58,988 nt of DNA, from the NCBI GenBank assembly GCA_017549185.1, contig JAFYVJ010000049.1:1-58988 (forward strand), given 5' to 3'. Positions 1-7,886 of this stretch are shown here, piece by piece. The notes beneath the pieces were generated by a model. It did no database searches and was not told where the DNA came from. It worked only from the letters and a program-made list of their open reading frames with translations. A program made the position numbers and the translations under genes. Source of the stretch: Roseburia sp. (GTDB lineage: Bacteria; Bacillota; Clostridia; Lachnospirales; Lachnospiraceae). Numbering within the stretch: the stretch's first letter is position 1; every line of letters starts with the position of its first letter.

Positions 1-317
1 GGATTTAATATCGAATTTGTCAAAGCCCCCTATTAGCGATTCTTAGGAAGCTGCAACCGGCACCTGTTCGTGCTATGCAGATAGTTCTCCCAAATTGTTC
101 AACGCGTTGGTGGACACAAAACGTTATTCCGGCATTCTGCGAAAAGAATTTCTAAACTTTGCGAAACCACAACTAAATTTACTGATTTAAAATATTCGCA
201 CTTTCTATAGTTTCTCGAACGAGATAATCCTGAGGTCGGTGCGTTTTTTTACTTAGCTCTACAAACGAAAGTTTAGTGTAGGAAATATTTCATTTTGCAA
301 TAGGATTTGGGTGTCAA
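1..317. other. Intergenic start of window, no gene seen
   Basis: No convincing reading frame is present. The right part holds a copy of a dispersed palindromic repeat (listed separately). The 12-mer GTTCGTGCTATG at 66-77 recurs at 37369-37380, beside the prfA-tail island. The stretch lies downstream of the minus-strand exonuclease gene, but I found no clear terminator in it. Confidence 0.5.
205..277. repeat. Dispersed palindromic repeat, family 2, copy 1
   Basis: Matches the element at 15069-15182 in the opposite orientation. Shared blocks are ACGAAAGTTTA (265-275), GGTGCG (near 238-243) and ACGAGATAATCCTG (219-232). The left arm is degraded compared with the second copy. It has no coding capacity. 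Confidence 0.55.
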
Positions 318-1073
318 TTAGTGTGTTGTCACAAGTTCTACAGGACAGTGGTCAGAACCCAAAATGTTTGTGTGGATTTTGGCATCAACTAATTTAGCGT
401 TTATGGAAGCTGAAGTAATAAAGTAGTCAATACGCCACCCTGAATTCTTTTCTCTGGCTTTAAAGCGGTAAGACCACCAAGAATAAATTTGTTCCATGTC
501 AGGGTAGAAATGACGGAATGTGTCGGTAAAACCGGCATTTAAAAGTTGGGTCATTTTACCACGTTCCTCATCAGTAAAACCAGCATTGTGATGGTTGGTC
601 TTAGGATTTTTCAAATCAATTTCTTTGTGAGCTACATTTAAGTCTCCACATAAGATGACAGGTTTTTTTGCATCTAATTGTTTTAGATAAGCAAGAAAAT
701 CATCTTCCCAGGTCATACGGTAAGGAAGTCTTGCTAATTCATTTTGAGAATTAGGTGTGTAGCAGGTTATCATATAGAAATCATTGTATTCTAAGGTGAT
801 GACACGTCCTTCTTTATCATGTTCTGCTATACCGATACCATAGTTAACGGAAAGAGGCTCATGTTTTGTGAAAATGGCGGTTCCTGAGTAGCCTTTTTTT
901 TCAGCATAGTTCCAATACTGGTGGTAGCCCGGTAAATCTAAATCAATCTGTCCTTCCTGTAATTTAGATTCTTGAATACAGAAAAAATCAGCATCTGCTT
1001 CATGAAAAAAATCTAAAAAACCTTTCTGTACACAAGCACGTAGTCCGTTTACATTCCAAGAAATAAATTTCAT
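318..1073 (-). CDS. xth: Exodeoxyribonuclease III (AP endonuclease family)
   Basis: A Mg2+-dependent 3'-5' exonuclease and abasic-site endonuclease of base excision repair, cytoplasmic. The protein (251 residues from the internal Met) has the whole EEP fold: SWNVNGLRA at the N-terminus, the metal-binding Glu in IQESK, YTPNSQ, the catalytic GDLNVAH block, the WRIDYF block and the terminal SDHCPV with the catalytic His. Length is typical of the bacterial ExoA/XthA family (about 250). I chose the Met followed by KFISWN, five codons inside the longest frame, because the family begins almost exactly there. The gene stands alone, divergent from the ferredoxin-ASKHA gene. Assignment is secure. Confidence 0.95.
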   Translation of the reverse strand: MKFISWNVNGLRACVQKGFLDFFHEADADFFCIQESKLQEGQIDLDLPGYHQYWNYAEKKGYSGTAIFTKHEPLSVNYGIGIAEHDKEGRVITLEYNDFYMITCYTPNSQNELARLPYRMTWEDDFLAYLKQLDAKKPVILCGDLNVAHKEIDLKNPKTNHHNAGFTDEERGKMTQLLNAGFTDTFRHFYPDMEQIYSWWSYRFKAREKNSGWRIDYFITSASINAKLVDAKIHTNILGSDHCPVELVTTH

Positions 1074-1123
1074 AAATAGAGTCTCCAATCAAAGTTAATC
1101 ATAAATAATATATAATAATGTGC

Positions 1124-1153
1124 TATAATGAACAATAGAAGTAATTGTTCATT
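1124..1153 (+). promoter_or_regulatory. -10 box overlapped by a perfect inverted repeat (operator-like)
   Basis: TATAAT lies at 1124-1129. It overlaps the left arm of the perfect inverted repeat AATGAACAAT (1127-1136), 7-base spacer, ATTGTTCATT (1144-1153). A 10-bp dyad placed at the expected transcription start is a typical repressor-operator arrangement. It sits between the divergent exonuclease and ASKHA genes, and the -10 is oriented towards the ASKHA gene. No regulator gene is adjacent, so the ligand and protein are unknown. Confidence 0.55.
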
Positions 1154-1212
1154 AGGTCGGAGCATTTACTGTGCAGAGCGTGAGAAAATGATCCAATAGC
1201 ATTACAATTATA

Positions 1213-2814
1213 GTGGAAAATAAAAAAAGAAACAAGTTGGATATAATGGAAATGGAAAAAAAGAACAGTAACCAGACAATTTTAGAATGGTATCAACAGA
1301 ATAATAGATTTATAGATGCACCATGTGCTGGAACAGGAGAGTGTGGCAGATGTAAAATTCGGTTTTTATCGGAAGCACCTATTCCAGAGGAGAAAGAAAA
1401 AAGATTACTGACAGAATCAGAAGTGAAAGCAGGAGTACGTCTTGCATGTGTAGCAAAAATGCAAAAAGATGCTCAGTTTGAAGCGGTGGGTGATCTTTTT
1501 GGAACGGAAAAAATAGTAGTGCCAATGGAAGAGACATATCAGGAGAAAGAGGAAATAGATGAGAATGAACTGCTAGGAATCGCCCTTGATATAGGAACGA
1601 CTACGCTGGCAATGAGTATGGTACGATTATCTTCAGGAAAATGTATAAAAACGGTAACATCCGTGAATCATCAGCGGAGTTATGGTGCAGATGTGATTTC
1701 ACGAATTCAGGCGGCAAATAATGGAAAAGGCTTGGAGTTGCAGATCTGTATTCTGAAAGATATTTGGAACATGTTGCTAGAGATGTTACAGGTAACAGGA
1801 ATAAAAGAAAAGCAGATGAAAAAGATTGCTATTGCAGGTAATACTACCATGTGCCATTTATTGTTAGGTTATTCTTGTGAGGGGATGGGAAATGCACCAT
1901 TTAGACCCACAAATTTATCTTTGATAAAGATTACTATAGCAGAATTATTTGAGAAAATTGCATTTTTGATAAAGACAAATGAAGTGTATCATAAGCTGAA
2001 TGCAGAAGTAGTGATTCTGCCTGGGATATCGGCATTTGTAGGAGCAGATATTGTAGCGGGCATGTATGCCTGCGATATGGATGTAAGCGAAAAAATGCAA
2101 ATGTTGTTAGATATCGGAACGAATGGAGAGATGGTAATTGGGAATAAGGATAGATTTTTGGTAACTGCAACAGCAGCCGGTCCTGTTTTTGAAGGTGGAA
2201 ACATATCTTGTGGTATGCCGGCGGTAAAAGGAGCTGTTTCACATGTACAATGCTTGCCGGAGATTAGCAAAGGTGGAGAGAAAGAATATATCTGGAATTA
2301 TGAGATGATCGGCATAAATCAGCAGAATGAGGAGATGCCAAAAGGGATTTGTGGAAGTGGACTCATTGATTTGGCGGCTGGACTTTGGAAGGAAAGTTTG
2401 ATAGATGAGAATGGAACATTGATAGAGAAATTTTTTAAAACCGGAGTATCGATAAAAAACTTAAAAATTACACAAGCGGATATCAGAGAATTACAAATGG
2501 GAAAAGCGGCAATTCGTGCAGGAATAGAGATTCTGTGTCAGAAAGCGGTACCTGAATGTATATTTTTAGCGGGTGGATTTGGAACAGAATTAAATATCGA
2601 TTCAGCAAGTGTTATAGGTTTATTTCCAAAAGGAATGGATAATTATGTGGTTTCAAAAGGAAATACTTCGCTATTGGGATTACAGAAATTTCTGACAGAT
2701 AAAAATGGCGAAATGCGGGTGAAGAATATTGTAAAGTTATCCGAAGAAATTGTGTTGGCAGAAGATGGAAATTTTGAAGAAAAATATATACTTTTTATGC
2801 AATTTTTGTTATGA
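1213..2814 (+). CDS. Ferredoxin-ASKHA protein (RACo-like / DUF4445 family)
   Basis: Residues 20-95 carry a plant-type 2Fe-2S domain (CAGTGECGRC with a later Cys in RLACVAK). After a short linker comes an ASKHA ATPase domain: phosphate-binding IALDIGTTTLA at about 122-132, AGNTTMCHLLLG, the LLDIGTNGEM block and ICGSGLID. This architecture is that of reductive activators of corrinoid proteins (RACo), which use ATP to drive an electron onto a Co(II) corrinoid. Within this window there is no corrinoid protein or methyltransferase, so the substrate is open. The start is GTG; a later ATG at 1246 is possible. At 533 residues it is somewhat shorter than characterised RACo proteins. Family confident, role uncertain. 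Confidence 0.8.
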   Translation: MENKKRNKLDIMEMEKKNSNQTILEWYQQNNRFIDAPCAGTGECGRCKIRFLSEAPIPEEKEKRLLTESEVKAGVRLACVAKMQKDAQFEAVGDLFGTEKIVVPMEETYQEKEEIDENELLGIALDIGTTTLAMSMVRLSSGKCIKTVTSVNHQRSYGADVISRIQAANNGKGLELQICILKDIWNMLLEMLQVTGIKEKQMKKIAIAGNTTMCHLLLGYSCEGMGNAPFRPTNLSLIKITIAELFEKIAFLIKTNEVYHKLNAEVVILPGISAFVGADIVAGMYACDMDVSEKMQMLLDIGTNGEMVIGNKDRFLVTATAAGPVFEGGNISCGMPAVKGAVSHVQCLPEISKGGEKEYIWNYEMIGINQQNEEMPKGICGSGLIDLAAGLWKESLIDENGTLIEKFFKTGVSIKNLKITQADIRELQMGKAAIRAGIEILCQKAVPECIFLAGGFGTELNIDSASVIGLFPKGMDNYVVSKGNTSLLGLQKFLTDKNGEMRVKNIVKLSEEIVLAEDGNFEEKYILFMQFLL

Positions 2815-2850
2815 TGTAAGTTAGGACAAAAGTGCGATATGGGAGTACGT

Positions 2851-5400
2851 ATGAAGAAAGAAAACACCGTATTAATAGTAGAAGATGAAAAAGTTAACAG
2901 ACTGAGTTTGGCTAAAATATTAGGGGATACCTACGAGATTATAGAAGCAGAGAATGGGCGGGAAGCTATTCAGATATTAGAAGAGGATCCTGAGAGAATT
3001 TCTGCGATTATACTGGACTTAGTGATGCCGGAATTTAATGGTTTTCAGTTTTTGGAAGTTTATGCAAAATCTAAGACCTTTGGCATGATACCGGTTGTAA
3101 TTGTCACTATAGAAGGTGATTTAGAGACAGAGAAAAAGTGTTTGCAATTAGGTGCATGGGATTTTGTGGGAAAACCATATGATGCCAGCATTATTCAGTT
3201 ACGTTTGAAAAATGTAATCGACCGTAGTGAAAATCAGGTTAGTAAAGAATTGCGCCGTCGTACTCAGTTTAGCGAATTAGGAAATATTTATAATATGTCT
3301 ATGTTTTACTATGTAACGCGTGAAATGTTAGACCGTCATCCAGATAAGAAGTTTGCACTTATTCATATGGATATTGAGAAGTTTCGTTTGATAAACGCTT
3401 TTTTTGGCAGAAAAGAGGGTAATGAGCTTTTAAAATATGTTGCAAAATATTTGAATAAACTGGACTATATGAATGAGGCAGTATCCTTTGGTCATATGAG
3501 TGCAGATGTATTCGGAGTGTGTCTCTCCTATGAAAAAATAGAAGATATTATCAACTTTATGCATGGAATGAATACATATATGGCAGAGTATCCATTAGAA
3601 TTCGACCTTTCAGTAGTATATGGTATTTATTTGATAGAAGATTCTACTTATCATGTGAGTGAGATGTATGAATATGCGAATCAGGCATCGAAGAGTTGTA
3701 AAGGAGAGTTTAATATTAAAAACTATGCTTTTTATGATTCGAAGATGGGAGATGACATTGTTAAAGAGCAGCGAATTGTAAATAATATGAGAAGTGCTTT
3801 GGCGGAAGAAGAATTTGTTATTTATTTACAGCCAAAGTACGAATTGCAGTCTGATACAATAGCAGGTGCAGAAGTTTTAGTACGTTGGATTGATCCAAAG
3901 GCTGGAATGATTTCGCCAGGTGATTTTATACCGATTTTTGAACGCAATGGCTTCATTATAAAGCTTGACTTATATGTTTGGGAAAAGTCCTGTCAGTTGC
4001 TCAGAAAATGGTTAGATGAAGGGCACAGAGTCTTACCGATTTCTGTGAATATTTCCAGAGTAAGCCTTTATAATCCTAGATTAGTAGAAGTGTTATGTGG
4101 TTTGATGGACAAATATAATATACCACCAGAATTGTTCCAACTTGAATTGACGGAAAGTGCCTATACTACAAACCAGAGTTCGATTCGTAGCATAATGACC
4201 AATCTTCAGGAAAAGGGATTTGTGGTTATGATGGATGATTTTGGAAGTGGTTATTCTTCTTTGAATATTTTGAAGGATATCAAAGTAGATGTACTAAAAA
4301 TAGACATGCGCTTTTTAAGTGATACGGAGGAGGATGCTCGAAGTGAGAATATTCTCGCTGCGGTAGTGAGAATGGCAAAATGGCTGAATCTCCCGGTTGT
4401 AGCGGAAGGTGTAGAGCGAAAAGAACAGGTATTATTTTTAAAAGGTATTGGTTGTGAATATGTACAGGGATATTATTTTGCAAGACCAATGCCAGTGGCG
4501 GAGTATGAGGACTTGGCGTTTAGCGAAACGACGGTTGAGCATTCCGGGATTGATGTACAGAAAAAAGAGAGCGAAGATATTTTGAATCAGAATTCACAGC
4601 TGGAATTACTGTTTTCTAATATGCAACAAGCAGTTGCAGTCTATGAATATGGAGATGGCAAGTTAGATTTACTTCGTGTAAACGATGCATATTTTGACTT
4701 GTTTAGTTTCGAAGATGTAAATGACATTCAAAGAAGCTTAGATGTTGATTTGGCAGATGATGCAAAAGCAATATTACGTGCTGCATTTGAGCAGGTTGTG
4801 GAGAACGAAGATGCCAGTGAATGTGAAGTGTTAAGAAAGACTACAAAGGGAGAAATCTGGATTTCTGTGAAGTTAAAATATATCAGTCCGGTAGGTAGCA
4901 GACATATTATTTATGGCTATATTAATGATATTACTGCCCGCAAGGAAATTGATGCAGAGTTACAGAAATACCGAAATGCCCTGACTATGGTTGAATCAAG
5001 GGAAGAGACGATTTTAATTGTAGATGATCAGGAAGTTAACAGAGTATCGTTACAGTGTATTTTTGGAGAAAAATATCGTATTTTAGAGGCAGAAAATGGC
5101 AGACAGGCATTGGATGTGCTTTCAGAAGAGGCAGGCAATGTTGACATTATTTTATTAGATTTACAAATGCCGGAGATGAGTGGTGCAGAATTTTTAGCTC
5201 ACAAGAAAACTACACCCGACTTGTCAGAGATTCCGGTGGTTATTATTACTGCGGATGATACAACGGAGCAGCAGATAGATACGATGAGAATGGGTGCAGA
5301 TGAGTATATTGTAAAACCATTCATTCCGGAAATTGTAACCAGACGAGTAGAAAACGTGCTGGATTCTTATCGTAGTATTCGAAGAATGTCAAAGAAATAG
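2851..5400 (+). CDS. REC-GGDEF(degenerate)-EAL-PAS-REC signalling protein, probable c-di-GMP phosphodiesterase
   Basis: Domains in order: receiver (about 1-120; acidic VEDEK, phospho-Asp in ILDLVMP, Thr in VIVTIEGD, KP), a GGDEF-fold domain whose signature is replaced by MSADVF and so is probably not a cyclase, an EAL domain with intact catalytic residues (E in AEVLVRW, SVNIS, ELTES, DDFGSGYSSL, LKID, AEGVE, QGYYFARP), a PAS-like domain, and a second receiver (IVDDQEVNR, LLDLQMPEMSG, ITADD, KPF). It is probably a soluble c-di-GMP phosphodiesterase controlled by phosphorylation. The start at 2851 has GGGAG five bases upstream; ATG 2839 is an in-frame alternative. An HPt gene follows at once, which implies a phosphorelay. 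Confidence 0.88.
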   Translation: MKKENTVLIVEDEKVNRLSLAKILGDTYEIIEAENGREAIQILEEDPERISAIILDLVMPEFNGFQFLEVYAKSKTFGMIPVVIVTIEGDLETEKKCLQLGAWDFVGKPYDASIIQLRLKNVIDRSENQVSKELRRRTQFSELGNIYNMSMFYYVTREMLDRHPDKKFALIHMDIEKFRLINAFFGRKEGNELLKYVAKYLNKLDYMNEAVSFGHMSADVFGVCLSYEKIEDIINFMHGMNTYMAEYPLEFDLSVVYGIYLIEDSTYHVSEMYEYANQASKSCKGEFNIKNYAFYDSKMGDDIVKEQRIVNNMRSALAEEEFVIYLQPKYELQSDTIAGAEVLVRWIDPKAGMISPGDFIPIFERNGFIIKLDLYVWEKSCQLLRKWLDEGHRVLPISVNISRVSLYNPRLVEVLCGLMDKYNIPPELFQLELTESAYTTNQSSIRSIMTNLQEKGFVVMMDDFGSGYSSLNILKDIKVDVLKIDMRFLSDTEEDARSENILAAVVRMAKWLNLPVVAEGVERKEQVLFLKGIGCEYVQGYYFARPMPVAEYEDLAFSETTVEHSGIDVQKKESEDILNQNSQLELLFSNMQQAVAVYEYGDGKLDLLRVNDAYFDLFSFEDVNDIQRSLDVDLADDAKAILRAAFEQVVENEDASECEVLRKTTKGEIWISVKLKYISPVGSRHIIYGYINDITARKEIDAELQKYRNALTMVESREETILIVDDQEVNRVSLQCIFGEKYRILEAENGRQALDVLSEEAGNVDIILLDLQMPEMSGAEFLAHKKTTPDLSEIPVVIITADDTTEQQIDTMRMGADEYIVKPFIPEIVTRRVENVLDSYRSIRRMSKK

Positions 5401-5425
5401 AAGACTATGACTAGAGGTTAAGTGA

Positions 5426-5779
5426 ATGGATATGGAAGAAGTTTTTAAAAAATTAGAAGAATGGGGCTGCGATGTAGAGGGAGCATTAGAGCGTTTTTTG
5501 GATGATAAAGATTTGTATATGACCTGCTTAGAGACTGTAATAACGGATCGGAACTTTGATAAGCTAGGTGTGGCGTTAGCGGAGAGGAATGTATTGGAAG
5601 CTTTCGATTCCGCTCACACTTTAAAAGGTGTATTTGCAAATCTGGGATTAACTCCGATGTTTTCTATCGTGGAGACTATAGTGGAGCCATTAAGAGGTGG
5701 TTTAGTATATAATCTGGATGAGAATTATAAAGAACTTCTGGCTTCGAATGAACAGTTAAAGGGTATTTTAGGAAAGTAG
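5426..5779 (+). CDS. Histidine phosphotransfer (HPt) domain protein
   Basis: A stand-alone four-helix HPt protein of 117 residues. The phosphorylatable His lies in SAHTLKGVFANLG (about residue 55), the canonical HxLKGxxxxLG motif. It starts 26 bases after the REC-EAL protein and ends 3 bases before the phosphopantetheinyl transferase, so it is probably in the same transcript. The likely role is shuttling phosphoryl groups between the two receiver domains of its neighbour, or from an unlinked kinase; no histidine kinase is present in the window. Confidence 0.88.
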   Translation: MDMEEVFKKLEEWGCDVEGALERFLDDKDLYMTCLETVITDRNFDKLGVALAERNVLEAFDSAHTLKGVFANLGLTPMFSIVETIVEPLRGGLVYNLDENYKELLASNEQLKGILGK

Positions 5780-5781
5780 CG

Positions 5782-6474
5782 TTGAAGATTTATTATGCAA
5801 AGATACCGGTATTTTCTGCGGAAGAAATGCAACAGTGTATGGAGATTCTTCCCAAAGAACGTGCCGAACGAATAGGGAAAATTAAGTTAGAAAAGTCTAG
5901 TATTCAAAGTGTGGCAGCGGGACTATTGCTTGAGCATGCACTAAGCGAGCATGGAATGCAGGGGAAGAACCTTACATTTTTAAAAAATACAGATGGAAAA
6001 CCATTTATCGCAGAGTATCCGGAATTTCATTATAATCTGAGTCATTCCAAGGAGTATGTGGTATTAGTGGTAGATGAGTGTCCGGTGGGGATTGATATAG
6101 AAGAACTACGGATGGGTTACCAGAAGTTGGCTACACGCTTTTTTTCATTAGAAGAAGTTGCGGTATTAAAAGAACATTGGAGTGATGACTTGTTTACAAA
6201 GTTATGGACCAGAAAAGAGAGTTATTTAAAGGCTACTGGATTTGGTATGAGAATGCCGATAGACGGATTTTCTATTTTGGAAGAACAGGTACGGGTAAAC
6301 GAGAAAATGCCACAGTCGATGATAGAAGCAGGTGTGATTTATTATTTGTCCAGCATGCCGGTTGGAACAGATAGCTGGTTGTCTGTATGTAGAAAAGGGA
6401 AAACGGTTCTTTTAGAACAAGATGATACACCGTTACAAGAGGTGGATTTAAAAGAGATTTTGAAAAAGGTATAA
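5782..6474 (+). CDS. 4'-phosphopantetheinyl transferase, Sfp type
   Basis: Transfers the phosphopantetheine arm of CoA to carrier-protein serines. The motifs are those of the Sfp/AcpT superfamily: NLSHSKEYVV, the Mg-binding PVGIDIEEL, FFSLEEV and KLWTRKESYLKATGFG. Its 230 residues match Sfp (about 225), longer than AcpS. The start is TTG, with GGAAAG six bases upstream and only two bases after the HPt stop. No polyketide or peptide synthetase lies in the window, so its carrier protein is not evident. Confidence 0.88.
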   Translation: MKIYYAKIPVFSAEEMQQCMEILPKERAERIGKIKLEKSSIQSVAAGLLLEHALSEHGMQGKNLTFLKNTDGKPFIAEYPEFHYNLSHSKEYVVLVVDECPVGIDIEELRMGYQKLATRFFSLEEVAVLKEHWSDDLFTKLWTRKESYLKATGFGMRMPIDGFSILEEQVRVNEKMPQSMIEAGVIYYLSSMPVGTDSWLSVCRKGKTVLLEQDDTPLQEVDLKEILKKV

Positions 6475-6479
6475 GGGAT

Positions 6480-6983
6480 ATGTTTGATGAATTAACGGCA
6501 GAAGATATTAAGAAAATGGAAGAAGAGATAGAATATCGTAAGCTGGTAGTGCGAAAAAATGCATTAGAAGCAGTAAAGGAAGCTAGGGCTCAAGGTGATT
6601 TGAGTGAAAATTTTGAATATTATGCTGCTAAAAAGGATAAGAATCAAAATGAAAGCAGGATTCGTTATTTAGAAAAAATGATTAAAACGGCCAAAATTAT
6701 TTCTACGGATTCAGCAGAAGATGAGGTTGGAATCAATAATACGGTGACAGTGTATTTTGAAGAAGATGATGAGGAAGAAGTATATCGTATTGTAACCACG
6801 GTGCGAAGCAATTCTCAGAAAAATCTTATCAGTAACGAGTCTCCATTAGGAAAAGCTTTATTAGGACATAAAGTAGGAGATAAAGTAGAAGTGAAAGTAA
6901 ATGAGAATTATTCTTATGTAGTAGAGATACGAAAAATTGAAAACACAGTAGACGAAGGTAATGATAAAATACGTAGTTTTTAA
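6480..6983 (+). CDS. greA: GreA/GreB-family transcription elongation factor
   Basis: Rescues backtracked RNA polymerase by stimulating transcript cleavage in the secondary channel. The N-terminal coiled coil (about 1-75) contains ARAQGDLSENFEYYAAK, the Gre signature with the acidic tip residues. The C-terminal FKBP-like domain carries ISNESPLGKALLGHKVGDKVEV. Length (167) is normal. It follows the phosphopantetheinyl transferase by 5 bases. Whether it is the main GreA or a paralogue cannot be told from the window. Confidence 0.9.
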   Translation: MFDELTAEDIKKMEEEIEYRKLVVRKNALEAVKEARAQGDLSENFEYYAAKKDKNQNESRIRYLEKMIKTAKIISTDSAEDEVGINNTVTVYFEEDDEEEVYRIVTTVRSNSQKNLISNESPLGKALLGHKVGDKVEVKVNENYSYVVEIRKIENTVDEGNDKIRSF

Positions 6984-6987
6984 GTAT

Positions 6988-7036
6988 CAGTTTGGCATAG
7001 ACAGTATAATGCGCGAATGTGGTGTGGGCTGAACTG
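6988..7036. repeat. Possible short copy of dispersed repeat family 1
   Basis: Imperfect terminal inverted repeat (CAGTTTGGC at 6988-6996, GGCTGAACTG at 7027-7036), with an internal GCGAATG near the right end as in the other family members. It lies just after the greA stop. The match is short, so this copy is the least certain. Confidence 0.35.
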
Positions 7037-7073
7037 TTGCATTTTTATGGTATGAGAAGAAAGGATTAGTAAG

Positions 7074-7526
7074 ATGAAAAAACCGGAAGAATTAAGCCGC
7101 CTTTTGACGGAGATGTATAAAGAGACAAAGGAAGGAAGAATCCGTTGGAGTCTGCAGGTGCAGACAACAGAACATAATAATCCATCTGAAAAACCTGTAG
7201 AGGTAGAAGATGGTGTATCATGGACAATTGATGAGTGTTATGTTTCTTATGTATGTAATTATAAAGGAAAAGATTTTTGTATGATTACTTACGAGATGAT
7301 TAAGACTGCAAATAACAAAGTACAGACTACCAATTTGGTATTTTTACCTCCGATGGGTATTAGAGCTTTTCATTTACAGACATTACTCCCATATGCAATA
7401 ACAACATCTAATGTTTTGGCAAACCAGATTCATAATCTTTGGGAATTGTTGTTAGTACAGTATAAGACTGATAAGGCAAGTGTTTATCTGGATGTTGTGC
7501 CTGGAACACTTGTTATTGAAGATTAG
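7074..7526 (+). CDS. Uncharacterised protein, 150 residues
   Basis: I do not recognise a family. The protein has no signal peptide or membrane segment. It has a charged N-terminal helix (EELSRLLTEMYKETKEGRI), a beta-rich middle and a hydrophobic segment FLPPMGIRAFHLQTLLPYA. It may be a small soluble alpha/beta protein. It ends 28 bases before the 2Fe-2S protein and may share its transcript. It follows a purine-rich Shine-Dalgarno (AAGAAAGGA). Confidence 0.6.
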   Translation: MKKPEELSRLLTEMYKETKEGRIRWSLQVQTTEHNNPSEKPVEVEDGVSWTIDECYVSYVCNYKGKDFCMITYEMIKTANNKVQTTNLVFLPPMGIRAFHLQTLLPYAITTSNVLANQIHNLWELLLVQYKTDKASVYLDVVPGTLVIED

Positions 7527-7554
7527 TATTATTAAAAAGCACAGGAGTAAAGAT

Positions 7555-7800
7555 ATGACAATTTGTGTTTGCATAGGTAGTTCCTGCCATTTAAAAGGAT
7601 CTTACGAAATTGTGGAATTATTACAAAAGGCTATAGCAGAATATCAGCTGGAGAATAAAGTTTCTCTTGCAGGTAGTTTTTGCCTTGGAAAATGTAGTCG
7701 TACCGGAGTGACGGTTCAGATAAATGACGAAGTTTATGTTGGTGTAACGAGAGAAGATTTTAAAGACTTTTTTCGTGAGAATGTATTAGAAAAATTGTAA
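7555..7800 (+). CDS. Thioredoxin-like [2Fe-2S] ferredoxin domain protein (NuoE C-terminal-like)
   Basis: A short (81-residue) protein with the four Cys of the thioredoxin-like 2Fe-2S fold: CIGSSCHLKG near the N-terminus and CLGKC about 35 residues later. This is the pattern of the C-terminal half of NuoE/HydC electron-transfer subunits. The start at ATG 7555 has AGGAG 7 bases upstream; a longer upstream frame overlaps the preceding gene and lacks similarity. The partner is unknown; free-standing forms occur in anaerobes. Confidence 0.82.
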   Translation: MTICVCIGSSCHLKGSYEIVELLQKAIAEYQLENKVSLAGSFCLGKCSRTGVTVQINDEVYVGVTREDFKDFFRENVLEKL

Positions 7801-7847
7801 CTATTCAGAGCAAAGACGGTTTTGCGAATGGTGTTCTGAATTGTTAC
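7797..7847. repeat. Dispersed MITE-like repeat family 1, short copy
   Basis: A 51-bp palindrome. The left end GTAACTATTCAGAGCA (7797-7812) is inverted at the right end as TGTTCTGAATTGTTAC (7832-7847), 14 of 16 matching. Inside is TTTTGCGAATG. The left end overlaps the stop codon of the 2Fe-2S gene. Related copies are at 29160, 50201 and 53949. Confidence 0.7.
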
Positions 7848-7886
7848 AGTAACATAGATACTTTAGAATGAGAATTTTAGAAAATT

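Noticed and set aside
2839-5400. Diguanylate cyclase activity of the GGDEF domain
   Set aside because: The signature is replaced by MSADVF, so the catalytic GGDEF residues are lost.
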